From positions 114,902 to 178,901 of the forward strand of contig JAFUHF010000021.1 of NCBI GenBank assembly GCA_017468985.1: DNA of 64,000 nucleotides, read 5' to 3'. The notes below the pieces were generated by a model that was given only the letters and a program-made list of their open reading frames with translations, was not told the DNA's origin and did no database searches. The position numbers and the translations under genes are program-made. The stretch comes from Bacteroidaceae bacterium (GTDB lineage Bacteria; Bacteroidota; Bacteroidia; Bacteroidales; Bacteroidaceae). The first letter of the stretch is position 1. Each line of letters begins with the position of its first letter. Of this stretch, positions 9,757-19,221 are shown piece by piece.

Positions 9757-9924
9757 ATGTAATTCATTATGACTGAAAATGTTTATATTAAATTACATAT
9801 GTAATTCTATATGATATAGAATGTTTATTTAAAATATTATATGCTATTTATCTATACATAAAATTTACATACATAATTACAGATGTAATTCTAATTTACA
9901 AGAAATTTTCTTCATGAAATACAA
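9757..9924. repeat. decayed 42-bp tandem repeat, four units, with palindromes
   Basis: Units start at 9757, 9799, 9841 and 9883. Units 1, 2 and 4 begin ATGTAATTC, and unit 3 is diverged. Units 1 and 2 also share TATGA and AATGTTTAT at the same offsets. The junctions form palindromes: AATTACATATGTAATT at 9791-9806 is perfect, and AATTACAGATGTAATT at 9875-9890 has a central mismatch. These two lie 84 bp apart. The tract is very AT-rich and fills most of the 389-nt gap ahead of the DUF6261-like gene. Function is unknown; operator sites or a curved upstream element are possible. Confidence 0.6.
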
Positions 9925-9972
9925 TATTAAGAAACGAAATTCGTTATACAAACAGCAATACTACGCAACTAC

Positions 9973-10707
9973 ATGAACAAGAAATTCACAGTCATCAGCC
10001 TCGGACAGCTCCACAGTTCGCAGAGTCTGGAGTTTCTGAAGGATTCACTCAAGACACTCCGCCGAGACAGCACCGCATCTGCACTTATGACAGACGAGGT
10101 CATCAGGCTGAAAGCTGCTACAGCCGATTTTCAGAAAGAAATGCGCAAACACAAGAGTAGAATAGAAACTGAACAGGTCAAGGAACAGAGACTCCACATG
10201 GGTAACACTTACCGTGCACTCTACATGATCGTAAAAGGAATGTCGATTTGCCCCACCGACGAGGCCACAAGAGAAAGCGTAGAGGCCGTAGCATGGATCA
10301 TGAAGGAACATCGGATCAACCCACGCATGGAACAGGTAGATCTGCTGGCCAGTACTCGCCAACTGACAGAGCTGCTAACCACCCCAAAGCTTTTGCCCCA
10401 TGTAGAAAGGCTGCATCTACGTCCCTGGGTGGACCAGATTCTACAGGCAGGCCAAGACTTTAGCGCTGCAGTGGACAAAAGAAGCCGGAAGCTATACGCC
10501 ATAGGCCACGTGCACCTTGTGGAAAAACGACTGAAAGCTGAACAGGCCTACCGCGAACTCATAGAAACGGCAAACGCTCATCTACGCTTGACCGAAGAGA
10601 CCGGAATTGTCGCGTTCAGAAATAGCATGGAGAAACTCATACTGCATTACAAGGAAACCGCCATCAGCAATAACAAACGCGTCCGCACATTACAGAAAAA
10701 AGACTAA
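9973..10707 (+). CDS. DUF6261-like protein of unknown function
   Basis: This 244-residue soluble protein has no signal peptide or membrane segment. It is rich in charged alpha-helix (for example residues 50-75 and 180-240) and poor in cysteine. The overall look resembles the Bacteroidetes family DUF6261, which is often about 240 residues and sometimes present in several copies per genome. I know no established function for that family. It is monocistronic by spacing: 389 nt of AT-rich repeat DNA upstream and 176 nt downstream. The family call is from memory of sequence style and should be treated as tentative. Confidence 0.6.
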   Translation: MNKKFTVISLGQLHSSQSLEFLKDSLKTLRRDSTASALMTDEVIRLKAATADFQKEMRKHKSRIETEQVKEQRLHMGNTYRALYMIVKGMSICPTDEATRESVEAVAWIMKEHRINPRMEQVDLLASTRQLTELLTTPKLLPHVERLHLRPWVDQILQAGQDFSAAVDKRSRKLYAIGHVHLVEKRLKAEQAYRELIETANAHLRLTEETGIVAFRNSMEKLILHYKETAISNNKRVRTLQKKD

Positions 10708-10829
10708 CGGTTACCTCGCCTCAGGCAATTTTGACGTTTGCTCACCAACTATTCGGCCAAAATAGGCCAAAGACAGTCCAAAGTCATTAATTAATCGGGC
10801 ATATACGCGCGCATGTCAGGAATATTTAG

Positions 10830-10837
10830 TAATTTCG
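10830..10837 (+). promoter_or_regulatory. possible -7 box of the 10884-20385 operon
   Basis: TAATTTCG differs from TAnnTTTG at one position. It lies 46 nt before the ATG at 10884. Weak call. Confidence 0.25.
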
Positions 10838-10883
10838 CACGTCAACTCTACTACATCATTACTCTATCTATTCTGATAAAGAC

Positions 10884-12854
10884 ATGACAACATCTATCTG
10901 GCAGAGAATACATCAGATCGTCATCTGTGCCTTTACCTTAGGACTCTCCGTGTCCGTCATGGCCGTACAGCCCCTCAAGCTCCAGAAGCATGGCGAAGGA
11001 CTGACCATCACGAGAAACAGCCAAAGCGTAGCCACACTCTCCGTGACCGGAACCAATGGGCTCTCGCAAAAGGTAAAAACAACGATGCTCGACTCCGCCA
11101 CGTTTCAGATCACCTATCACTTCAAGGCAAAGCAATACATTGACTCCACACGCATCGAAGTGCGACTCACACACCCCCAGAAAAGCAGTTTCTGGATGAT
11201 ACCCTCCGTTTCGTATAACGGGAACCACTGGGGCAAAGGTCTGGAACCCAAGGGTGCCAGCGAAAACGGAGAGTGGCGCACTTATTCCTACCGCCGCACC
11301 CCCATTCCCGGAGCCATGTACAGCGAAGGAGAACAATATGCCATCGCCTCATGGAGCACCACTCCCCAGACAGATCACGAAGACTTCGCCATCTCGCTGC
11401 AGCCGGAAGACCTTCGGACCACGCATGCCTACATTTGGCCAGAAGAAGAAATGCCCACATGCTACGCCTCACGCGACAGGTTCACCAAAGGCATTCGCCC
11501 AGCCCGGCCCCTCCAGAAAGGACAGCAAGTGAGCCTTACACTCTACCTCCACATCGTACCCACCCAGCCCGAACACACCGCCATGCAGTCTTTTCTACAT
11601 TACGCATGGCAAAAGGCCGACAAACAGCTGGCCCACATCTACTCTCCCGAGCGGCTGTGGGAGTTCGGAATAGCGTATGCCAAGAATTCACTCTGGGCCG
11701 AAGAAGGTCCATATAAGGGCTTCAGTATTGGACTGAACCTAACGGCCGACGGCTCCTGGAAACAACGCAGTGGATGGAAATATGAGATTGGCTGGTGTGG
11801 CCAGAATGCCTCCTACGCCATTTCGCTTCTGCACGACTATCTGAAAACAGGCAACCGTGAGTCATTAGACAAAGGCATGACCACGCTCGACACCTGGAGC
11901 AAGTGCGCACTGCCCAACGGCCTATTTATTGTAAACTATGATAACCTGCTGTACCATAAGCCCGAAGGAGCCATCGATGCCTGTAATCTGGGGGTGGCTG
12001 CACTCAACTACTTCGAAGCTTTCGACGTAGCCGAAAAGTGTGGCCAACAGCGACCCGAGTATGAACACCTGGCCTATGGCATCTGCAACTTCGTAATGGA
12101 CGACCAGCAGGAAAACGGATGCTATGCCAAAGGGTGGAAACCCAACGGAGAGTGCATTTACAGGGAAGGCACAGTGGGGTGCTTCTTGGTTCCGGCCATG
12201 ATAGAAGCCTATCGCAGGAGCCACAACGCACTCTACCTCTCCTCAGCTCAAAAGGCTTATCGTCACTATCTGACCGAACTCAAAGAGCAGGGATTCACCA
12301 CAGCCGGTGCACTCGACACATGGTGCATCGACAAAGAATCGTCAATCGCCCTGCTGCGCTCAGCCATGCGCTTCCACCAAATCACCGGTGAAAAGGCCTA
12401 TCTGGACGACGCGGTAGCCATATCCTACTATCTCTCCACGTGGCTATGGCATTATAATGAGGTGTATCCGGTAGGCGACAACTTTACTGAATACCATTAT
12501 CACACCTTCGGAGCCACTTCCGTCTCTGTTCAGCACCACCATTTAGATCCCTACGCCTTGTACTGGGTTCCTGAATGGATAGAATTGTCCCGACGGACAG
12601 GCGACCGTCAGTGGAAAGAGAAAGCGGCGGCTATTTGGAACAACGGTAATCAACTCGTATCAGACGGAACACTCATGATCAATGATCATTTGCGTCCACT
12701 CGGCTCACAAAATGAGGCGTACTTTGAGTGCCGCTGGGGATTTGCCTCACAAGAACCGTTCCACCGCATTAATGACTGGCTCGTAGCATGGCCGGGAGCC
12801 TTCCGTTTAGAGACGTTGCGTCGACTCGAAGGAAAATGGGACCTGCTCAAGTAG
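10884..12854 (+). CDS. predicted secreted (alpha/alpha)6-barrel protein, possible glycoside hydrolase
   Basis: This 656-residue protein has a signal peptide ending near SVMA (about residue 27). Residues 30-230 look like a beta-sandwich. Residues 245-640 contain repeating helical pairs with aromatic-rich turns (EIGWCGQNASYAISLLHDYL, YHTFGATSVSVQHHHLDP) of the kind found in (alpha/alpha)6-barrel glycosidases and polysaccharide lyases. I cannot assign a CAZy family by eye. It is the first gene of a codirectional cluster with an amidase-fold protein, NamZ and MurQ, so a glycan of the cell wall or a cell-wall-linked polymer is a reasonable substrate guess. The next gene starts 47 nt after the stop. 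Confidence 0.65.
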   Translation: MTTSIWQRIHQIVICAFTLGLSVSVMAVQPLKLQKHGEGLTITRNSQSVATLSVTGTNGLSQKVKTTMLDSATFQITYHFKAKQYIDSTRIEVRLTHPQKSSFWMIPSVSYNGNHWGKGLEPKGASENGEWRTYSYRRTPIPGAMYSEGEQYAIASWSTTPQTDHEDFAISLQPEDLRTTHAYIWPEEEMPTCYASRDRFTKGIRPARPLQKGQQVSLTLYLHIVPTQPEHTAMQSFLHYAWQKADKQLAHIYSPERLWEFGIAYAKNSLWAEEGPYKGFSIGLNLTADGSWKQRSGWKYEIGWCGQNASYAISLLHDYLKTGNRESLDKGMTTLDTWSKCALPNGLFIVNYDNLLYHKPEGAIDACNLGVAALNYFEAFDVAEKCGQQRPEYEHLAYGICNFVMDDQQENGCYAKGWKPNGECIYREGTVGCFLVPAMIEAYRRSHNALYLSSAQKAYRHYLTELKEQGFTTAGALDTWCIDKESSIALLRSAMRFHQITGEKAYLDDAVAISYYLSTWLWHYNEVYPVGDNFTEYHYHTFGATSVSVQHHHLDPYALYWVPEWIELSRRTGDRQWKEKAAAIWNNGNQLVSDGTLMINDHLRPLGSQNEAYFECRWGFASQEPFHRINDWLVAWPGAFRLETLRRLEGKWDLLK

Positions 12855-12901
12855 CAGCCACTCCTCAGAAGGCCCTATTTTTGAAAATAAATAACATTAT
12901 C

Positions 12902-15900
12902 ATGATAAAACTACAACGCACACTGCTGGGAGCCGCTCTGCTGGCCCTGATAGCAACCCCAGGGCTCATGGCCCAGAATGATACGCCCGAATTGCGCAAA
13001 CAAATCGGCGAAGTATTTGACCAAGTATCGCGCCGGCTCACCAACGTGGGCCGCGTCAAGATTGACTCCATCCGTACTCACAAGAAAACCCTTACCGTCT
13101 ATGCCGGTGACTACTCCTCTTATATCCCCTATCGCGAAGACAACGTAGCGGAGATCTATGCCGGAGTGAAAAATATATTGCCTCAAGAGTGGAAAAAGCT
13201 CAAACTGCAGCTCTTGGCTGAAGGTGACCCCATTGAGAATCTGATTCCCATAGGCCTGCGCTCCGGGAAAGTGAAGGACAAGACTTTTAAAACCAAAAAT
13301 GTCACTCCACTGACTACGAACCTTGACCTCCCCACCCCGATTACCCGTGGACTACAGAACCGCCACATCGCCATGTGGCAAAGCCACGGCAAATATTACG
13401 AACCCAAGCTCGATCGCTGGGAGTGGCAGCGCGCACGCATCTTTCAGACCGTAGAAGACCTCTACACACAGAGCTACGTACTGCCGTTCCTCGTTCCCAT
13501 GCTTGAGAATGCCGGTGCCCACGTGCTGATGCCCCGAGAAAGAGATGCCAATCCCATTGAAGTCATCGTAGACAACGACGGCGTGAGCCTCACACCCCCT
13601 CAGAACGATAATGACGACAAATATGAGCGCCAATCAGCCACCAACATCAACCTCTCCCACGCTTCCACCTTCCGCACAACGGACGGAGAACAACCCTGGA
13701 CAGACGGCCAGAGCGAAGGATTTGCCATGAAGCGCCTCGTATACATCAACCACGAGAATCCATTTAAAGAAGGTACTTACCGTCAGACCCTCACCACACG
13801 CAAAGGCGCAGAAAGCAAGGCTGAGTGGATTCCGCAATTGCCCGAAACCCGAGAGTACGCCGTATATGTATCCTACCAATCCCTGCCCAATAGCACCGAA
13901 CAAGCCCGTTACACCGTAATTCACCAAGGCAGAAAGACCACCGTAAGCGTGAACCAGCAGATGGGAGGCGGCACGTGGATATATCTGGGTAGCTATCGGT
14001 TTGACAAATCAGATCCAGGAACGGCGGACAATAATAAAGTAGTACTTTCCAACCTCACAGACGAAAAGAAAGCCCATCTCCTGACGGCCGACGCCGTAAA
14101 ATTTGGAGGGGGTATTGGTAACGTAGGCCGATTCACCGACATGGAAAAGGTGAAAGATGGTCAATTTGACCCTATAACCCTCGAAGATGCCATAACCAGC
14201 AACTGTCCACGTTTTTTGGAAGGGGCCAGATATTGGATGCAATGGGCTGGCGCTCCTGACAGCATATATGATTTGACCCAAGGAAAGAACGACTACGTAG
14301 ATGACTACAAGGATCGCGGCCTGTGGGTAAACTGGTTGGCCGGAGGATCAGAAGTAAATCCGAAGGAAGAGGGTCTGCGCATTCCGCTCGACCTCAGTTT
14401 TGCGTTTCACAGTGATGCTGGCACCACTCTCAACGACCAAACAGTGGGAACATTGGCTATTTATGACTCTGAACACTACGAAGGAGAGTACTTCAATGGT
14501 GCTTCAACGAAAATGAACCACCAGTTGGCAGATCTCGTGCAGAGCAACATCACACAAGACGTTCGGAGAATGTACGAACCTAAGTGGAACAGGCGACAAA
14601 TCTGGAACAAACCTTATTTCGAGGCATGGATGCCCAAAGTACCTGCCATGTTACTGGAACTCTTATCTCATCAGAACTTTGCCGACATGCGTTATGGTCT
14701 TGACCCACGCTTCCGCTTCACAGTTAGCCGTGCCATTTACAAGGCAATGCTGCAATTCATCAGTGCTCAGAGAGGCGAAACCTATGTGGTACAACCGCTC
14801 CCAGTACAACAAATGGCTTTAAAAGCCTCAGCTGCCGACGAAGTAGAGCTCTCATGGACTCAGACACCAGACACTTTAGAGCCTACAGCCGTAGCTGACC
14901 GCTACATTGTATATCAACGCATAGGTTCAGGCGACTGGGATAACGGGACCCTCGTGAGCGACACTCGGTTTACGGCAAAACTGCAACCCGGAAAAGTATG
15001 CAGCTATAAGGTAGTGGCCGTGAACGACGGCGGTCGCAGTTTCGACTCTGAAATACTCTCTGCAGGACTTGCCAGTAACGACATGCGACAGCAGACCGTA
15101 ATGATTGTAAATGGATTTAACCGCATTGGAGCACCAGCTGACTTCGAGGCACCCGACGAAGCCAGTAAACGGTTGGCAGGCTTCCTTCCTGAAGTGGATT
15201 TTGGCGTGCCCTACCTCAAGGACATCTCCTACATAGGCGGCCAGAAGGAATACCGACGCAACATTCCATGGATGGATGACGATGCAGGCGGCTTTGGCGA
15301 CAGCTATGGCAACTATGAGAAGGAAGTGATTGCCGGAAACACTTTCGACTATCCGGCCACACACGGCGAAGCCCTGCTGGCAGCAGGAAAGAATTTCCTT
15401 TCCACCAGTCAGAAAGCTGTGGAAACAGGCATTACTCCCCTCCAACCCTACCAGATGGTTGATCTGATCCTTGGAAAAGAGTGCCAAACCAAGATGGGAC
15501 ATGGAAAACTTCTCCCACTGACCAATAAAGTATACTCAAAACTTATGCAAGAGCAACTCACGGCATATCTAAAGGCCGGAGGTCGCCTGCTCGCCACAGG
15601 ATCATACGTAGCCTCCGACATTTGGGACAATCCTTTGCGTATTGACGAGCAATTACTGAACCGTGAAGAACTGAAAGAGGACAAGAAGTTCGTTGAAGAT
15701 ATATTGAAATATACATGGAGAGTAGGACAAGCTGCCAAAGGCGGCAAAGTAGGCTGGGTAAAGTCGGGCATAGGCCGTCAAGAGGGTGCATTTGCCTACC
15801 ACAACGATCTGAACTCAGAATGCTACGCCGTACAGAGTCCGGACGCCATAGAGCCAGCCGCAAAACAGGCCTATACCGTGATGCGCTCCACAGAGAACAA

Positions 15901-16033
15901 CCTGAGCGCGGCAGTAGCCTACGATGGTGATGATTACCGCACGTTTGTAATGGGCATACCTTTTGAAACCGTGAAGAGTCAGGCTGAACGCCACACCCTG
16001 ATGAAGCAAATCGTAGACTTCTTACTGAAATAA
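12902..16033 (+). CDS. secreted amidase-fold protein with golvesin-like insert and FN3 domain
   Basis: The protein has 1,043 residues from the ATG at 12902. An earlier in-frame start inside the previous gene is rejected because the signal peptide (MIKLQRTLLGAALLALIATP, ending GLMA) begins here. The scaffold reads as an N-acetylmuramoyl-L-alanine amidase (Amidase_3) fold. His162 in MWQSHGKYY, Glu185 in FQTVEDLY and His503 in FAFHSDAG would bind zinc, and Glu586 in AMLLELLS would be catalytic. VLMPRERD is a typical strand after the second helix. A golvesin-C-like beta domain (about 310-405) is inserted inside it. An FN3-like region follows (about 635-725), then an alpha/beta C-terminal domain. 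Similar proteins are often labelled 'xanthan lyase' or 'golvesin domain protein'. Peptide release from peptidoglycan in the periplasm is my inference. Confidence 0.75.
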   Translation: MIKLQRTLLGAALLALIATPGLMAQNDTPELRKQIGEVFDQVSRRLTNVGRVKIDSIRTHKKTLTVYAGDYSSYIPYREDNVAEIYAGVKNILPQEWKKLKLQLLAEGDPIENLIPIGLRSGKVKDKTFKTKNVTPLTTNLDLPTPITRGLQNRHIAMWQSHGKYYEPKLDRWEWQRARIFQTVEDLYTQSYVLPFLVPMLENAGAHVLMPRERDANPIEVIVDNDGVSLTPPQNDNDDKYERQSATNINLSHASTFRTTDGEQPWTDGQSEGFAMKRLVYINHENPFKEGTYRQTLTTRKGAESKAEWIPQLPETREYAVYVSYQSLPNSTEQARYTVIHQGRKTTVSVNQQMGGGTWIYLGSYRFDKSDPGTADNNKVVLSNLTDEKKAHLLTADAVKFGGGIGNVGRFTDMEKVKDGQFDPITLEDAITSNCPRFLEGARYWMQWAGAPDSIYDLTQGKNDYVDDYKDRGLWVNWLAGGSEVNPKEEGLRIPLDLSFAFHSDAGTTLNDQTVGTLAIYDSEHYEGEYFNGASTKMNHQLADLVQSNITQDVRRMYEPKWNRRQIWNKPYFEAWMPKVPAMLLELLSHQNFADMRYGLDPRFRFTVSRAIYKAMLQFISAQRGETYVVQPLPVQQMALKASAADEVELSWTQTPDTLEPTAVADRYIVYQRIGSGDWDNGTLVSDTRFTAKLQPGKVCSYKVVAVNDGGRSFDSEILSAGLASNDMRQQTVMIVNGFNRIGAPADFEAPDEASKRLAGFLPEVDFGVPYLKDISYIGGQKEYRRNIPWMDDDAGGFGDSYGNYEKEVIAGNTFDYPATHGEALLAAGKNFLSTSQKAVETGITPLQPYQMVDLILGKECQTKMGHGKLLPLTNKVYSKLMQEQLTAYLKAGGRLLATGSYVASDIWDNPLRIDEQLLNREELKEDKKFVEDILKYTWRVGQAAKGGKVGWVKSGIGRQEGAFAYHNDLNSECYAVQSPDAIEPAAKQAYTVMRSTENNLSAAVAYDGDDYRTFVMGIPFETVKSQAERHTLMKQIVDFLLK

Positions 16034-16050
16034 CACTCCACATTCTCTTC

Positions 16051-17943
16051 ATGAAAACCATGCACCTCATTTTTGACCACCTCAACCCTAAAAGCATAGG
16101 CTCCACGCTCCTGCTGATCGCCCTCCTTAACGTCAGCACAGCATGGGCGCAGATAAAGCCATTTCGCTTTGCTCAGCTCACCGACATACACCTCTCCCCC
16201 GGCAGTAATGCCCCCACTGAGGCACTGCAGAAAAGCGTAGACCAGATCAACAAGACCGAAGGCATTGACTTTGTGCTTGTAACTGGTGACCTCACAGACC
16301 AGGGCGACAGCAAGACCATCGCCAAGGTGAAGGAAATATTGGATCACCTCAAGATGCCCTACCACGTATGTCTCGGTAATCACGAAACAACATGGAGCGA
16401 ATCAGGTTGCACAGCCTATAGCCAAATCTTTGGACCAGAATATTACGCTTTCGACTTTGGCGGTGTGCATTTCCTCTTCTTCAACACGGGGCCACTGCTC
16501 AAGATGGCATACGGACACGTTTCTCCATACGTAATTAACTGGGCAAAAAAGGACTTAGAAGCCCATCAAGATATGCCAGCCATCGTTGTAACCCACTATC
16601 CACTAACGGAAGGCGACGTGGACAATTGGTACGACGTAACCGATGCACTGCGCAAGCCTGGTAACGTTCGCCTGTTCATAGGCGGACATTATCATGCGCT
16701 GCGCAACCTGAACTACGACGGATTGCCTGGCATTCTTATGCGCAGCAACCTGCCAGACAATGAAAAAAAGTCCGGGTATGGCATCTACGAAGTAAATAAT
16801 AAGGAAATAAAAGCATATGTACAGCGTGTAGGTGAGGACAAAAAACTCGTTAAAACATACACGATGGAACGTGCAGACTACGACCCTAACGGAAAGGCGG
16901 GAAAATACCCTGATTACAGCGTAAACCAGGAATACCCCGAGGTAGAAGAGGTTTGGACCACGCAGGTTGGTTCTGCCGTATACAGTTCCCCCAGCGTAGA
17001 GAAAGGTCGGATTTACGTAGGCGACGATGAAGGCCACGTTCAGGCTTTCAGCTTGAAAGACGGAAAGAAACTCTGGGACTTCAAGGCCGGACACCGCGTC
17101 ATTGGCGGACCAACGGTAAGCAAAGGTATCGTAGTTTTTGGTTCAGCCGACAAGAACATCTATGGTGTGACCGCCACGGACGGCAAACTGCTGTGGAAGG
17201 TACAGGCCACAGGCCCTGTCCTGGGCAGTGTAACTATAGATAAAGGCATAGCATATATTGGAGCCAGCGACTCCACGTTCCGTGCCATCAACATCAGGAC
17301 AGGACAAGTGGTATGGGCGTACCGTGGACTACGAGGTTACGTCATGACCCGTCCCCTTGTCACGAAGGACAAGGTAATCTTCGGCGCATGGGACAACACG
17401 CTCTATTGTCTGAGCAAAACCGACGGGCGCGAACTGTGGAAATGGACTGGTGGAATGACGCGTATGCATTTCTCGCCGGCGCAGGTATGGCCCGTAACAA
17501 AAGGCGACCGCGTATTCATTGTAGACCCACAGCGCGCCATGACTGCCATCAACATAAACACCGGAGAAACCATCTGGCGTACATACCAGTCGAAAGTACG
17601 CGAAAGTCTGGGAATGTCGAAAGACGGCGAGCGCCTGTATGCCAAAACAATGCAGGACAGCATCGTATGCTACTCATCAAGCAGCGACACGCCCCGTCAG
17701 CTATGGGCTACGCACGTAGACATAGGTTACGAACATGCGCCATGTATGCTTCCCGAAAAAGACGGAATTGTTTATGGAAGTACAAACGACGGCGTAAGCT
17801 TTGCTCTCGAAGGCAAAACCGGCCGACTGCTGTGGAAACACAAGAATGGGAATTCCCTGATGAACACCGTCGTTCCTCTCGGAAAGAAACAGATACTGTT
17901 CACCAACACCGAAGGAACACTCGGACTGTTGAAATTTAATTGA
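16051..17943 (+). CDS. secreted calcineurin-like phosphoesterase fused to a PQQ-type beta-propeller
   Basis: This 630-residue protein has a signal peptide ending near AWAQ. Residues 40-245 hold all metallophosphoesterase motifs: QLTDIHLS, VTGDLTDQGD, LGNHETTW, VVTHYPL and GGHYHALRN. Residues 290-630 contain repeated blades with the pattern of PQQ-like propellers, for example VYSSPSVEKGRIYVGDDEGHVQAF and GRLLWKHKNG. The propeller is probably a binding or scaffold module, since PQQ enzymes use different active-site residues. It starts 17 nt after the amidase-fold gene and ends 24 nt before NamZ, so it belongs to the same operon. The phosphoester substrate is unknown; wall phosphosugars or teichoic-type polymers are guesses. 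Confidence 0.82.
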   Translation: MKTMHLIFDHLNPKSIGSTLLLIALLNVSTAWAQIKPFRFAQLTDIHLSPGSNAPTEALQKSVDQINKTEGIDFVLVTGDLTDQGDSKTIAKVKEILDHLKMPYHVCLGNHETTWSESGCTAYSQIFGPEYYAFDFGGVHFLFFNTGPLLKMAYGHVSPYVINWAKKDLEAHQDMPAIVVTHYPLTEGDVDNWYDVTDALRKPGNVRLFIGGHYHALRNLNYDGLPGILMRSNLPDNEKKSGYGIYEVNNKEIKAYVQRVGEDKKLVKTYTMERADYDPNGKAGKYPDYSVNQEYPEVEEVWTTQVGSAVYSSPSVEKGRIYVGDDEGHVQAFSLKDGKKLWDFKAGHRVIGGPTVSKGIVVFGSADKNIYGVTATDGKLLWKVQATGPVLGSVTIDKGIAYIGASDSTFRAINIRTGQVVWAYRGLRGYVMTRPLVTKDKVIFGAWDNTLYCLSKTDGRELWKWTGGMTRMHFSPAQVWPVTKGDRVFIVDPQRAMTAININTGETIWRTYQSKVRESLGMSKDGERLYAKTMQDSIVCYSSSSDTPRQLWATHVDIGYEHAPCMLPEKDGIVYGSTNDGVSFALEGKTGRLLWKHKNGNSLMNTVVPLGKKQILFTNTEGTLGLLKFN

Positions 17944-17967
17944 GCATTCAGAATTACGCATTGAACT

Positions 17968-19218
17968 ATGAACCGGAAGTCTTTTTACTTAATATGTGTA
18001 ATCTCTGCACACCTTATGTGTATAACGGCAAGTGCTGGCAAGATAAGAATCAAGACAGGTATTGAAGTTTTGAAAGCAGAGGACTTCAAATCCCTGCAAG
18101 GTAAGCGCATTGGACTGATAACGAATCCCACGGGACTCGACAACGACATGCGCTCCACGGTGGACATTCTCCACAATGCGCCAGGCGTTAAGCTCGTCGC
18201 GCTCTATGGTCCTGAACATGGGGTTCGTGGCAACCAACATGCCGGCGACCGTGTAGACGACAACCGCGATGCCGTGACAGGTTTGCCCGTATATTCGCTC
18301 TACGGAAAGACGCGCAAGGCAACGCCCAAGATGCTGGAGGATATCGACGCACTGGTTTATGACATTCAGGACATCGGAAGCCGTTCGTTCACGTATATCA
18401 GTACCATGGGCCTCGCCATGGAGGCCGCAGCCGAACAGGGCAAGGAATTCATCGTACTCGACCGCCCCAACCCACTTGGAGGACAGAAAGTAGAAGGAAG
18501 TCTTACGGAAGACGACTGCATATCGTTTGTCAGCCAATTCAAGATTCCATACATCTACGGACTCACCTGCGGCGAACTGGCTATGATGATAAACGGAGAG
18601 CGCATGCTCGAAGGCGGCAAGCAATGCAAGCTCACCGTGATAAAGATGAAGGGATGGAAGCGCAGCATGACTTACGAAGATACCGGACTGCAATGGGTTC
18701 CCTCGTCACCACACATTCCACAGCCCGTTTCTGCCATCAGTTATCCCATAAGTGGTATCATAGGCGAGTTTAGCTATCTGAACATCGGCGTTGGCTATAC
18801 CATTCCGTTCCAGATGTTCAGTGCACCATGGATTGAAGGTGACAAACTGGCCGACCGCATGAATGCACTAAAGGTTCCTGGAGTCATGTTCAGGCCAATC
18901 TATCTGAAGCCATTCTATTCCACGATGCAAGGCGAGCAAATTCAGGGTGTACAGGTACACGTTGTGGATTACAAAAAAGCACCGCTCACAGACATACAGT
19001 TTCTCGTAGCTCAGGAGATAGCCAAACTCTATCCCGAAAAAGCCTTGTTCAAGGTTGCCGACCCGAAGCGCTTCCGCATGTTCGACATCGTGTGCGGCAC
19101 GAAGTTCGTTCGCGAACAGTTCAGCAAAACACACAACTGGAACGACGTAAAGGACTATTGGTACAAGGATGTGGAATCATTCCGCAAGCTTTCGAAAAAA
19201 TACTATCTCTACAAATAA
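17968..19218 (+). CDS. namZ: NamZ-like exo-beta-N-acetylmuramidase (GH171, DUF1343)
   Basis: This 416-residue protein has an N-terminal signal peptide (ending near SAG). It matches the DUF1343 family: GKRIGLITNPTG, YGPEHGVRGNQHAGD, TGLPVYSLYGKTRKATPKML, DALVYDIQDIGSRSFTY and VLDRPNPLGG are the characteristic blocks. The family was shown in Bacillus to be an exo-lytic beta-N-acetylmuramidase that removes MurNAc from the non-reducing end of peptidoglycan chains. The Glu in PEHG is the likely acid residue by family knowledge. Its neighbours support this role: a membrane protein of the HGSNAT/NagX family 3 nt downstream and MurQ further on. It is expected in the periplasm. Confidence 0.9.
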   Translation: MNRKSFYLICVISAHLMCITASAGKIRIKTGIEVLKAEDFKSLQGKRIGLITNPTGLDNDMRSTVDILHNAPGVKLVALYGPEHGVRGNQHAGDRVDDNRDAVTGLPVYSLYGKTRKATPKMLEDIDALVYDIQDIGSRSFTYISTMGLAMEAAAEQGKEFIVLDRPNPLGGQKVEGSLTEDDCISFVSQFKIPYIYGLTCGELAMMINGERMLEGGKQCKLTVIKMKGWKRSMTYEDTGLQWVPSSPHIPQPVSAISYPISGIIGEFSYLNIGVGYTIPFQMFSAPWIEGDKLADRMNALKVPGVMFRPIYLKPFYSTMQGEQIQGVQVHVVDYKKAPLTDIQFLVAQEIAKLYPEKALFKVADPKRFRMFDIVCGTKFVREQFSKTHNWNDVKDYWYKDVESFRKLSKKYYLYK

Positions 19219-19221
19219 TCC

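Noticed and set aside
10755-10785. GGCCAAAATAGGCC inverted repeat ahead of the 10884 gene
   Set aside because: A 4-bp stem without a T-run or second copy is too weak to call an operator or terminator.
12788-12901. Upstream in-frame start for the amidase-fold gene
   Set aside because: It lies within the preceding gene and would bury the signal peptide that starts at 12902.
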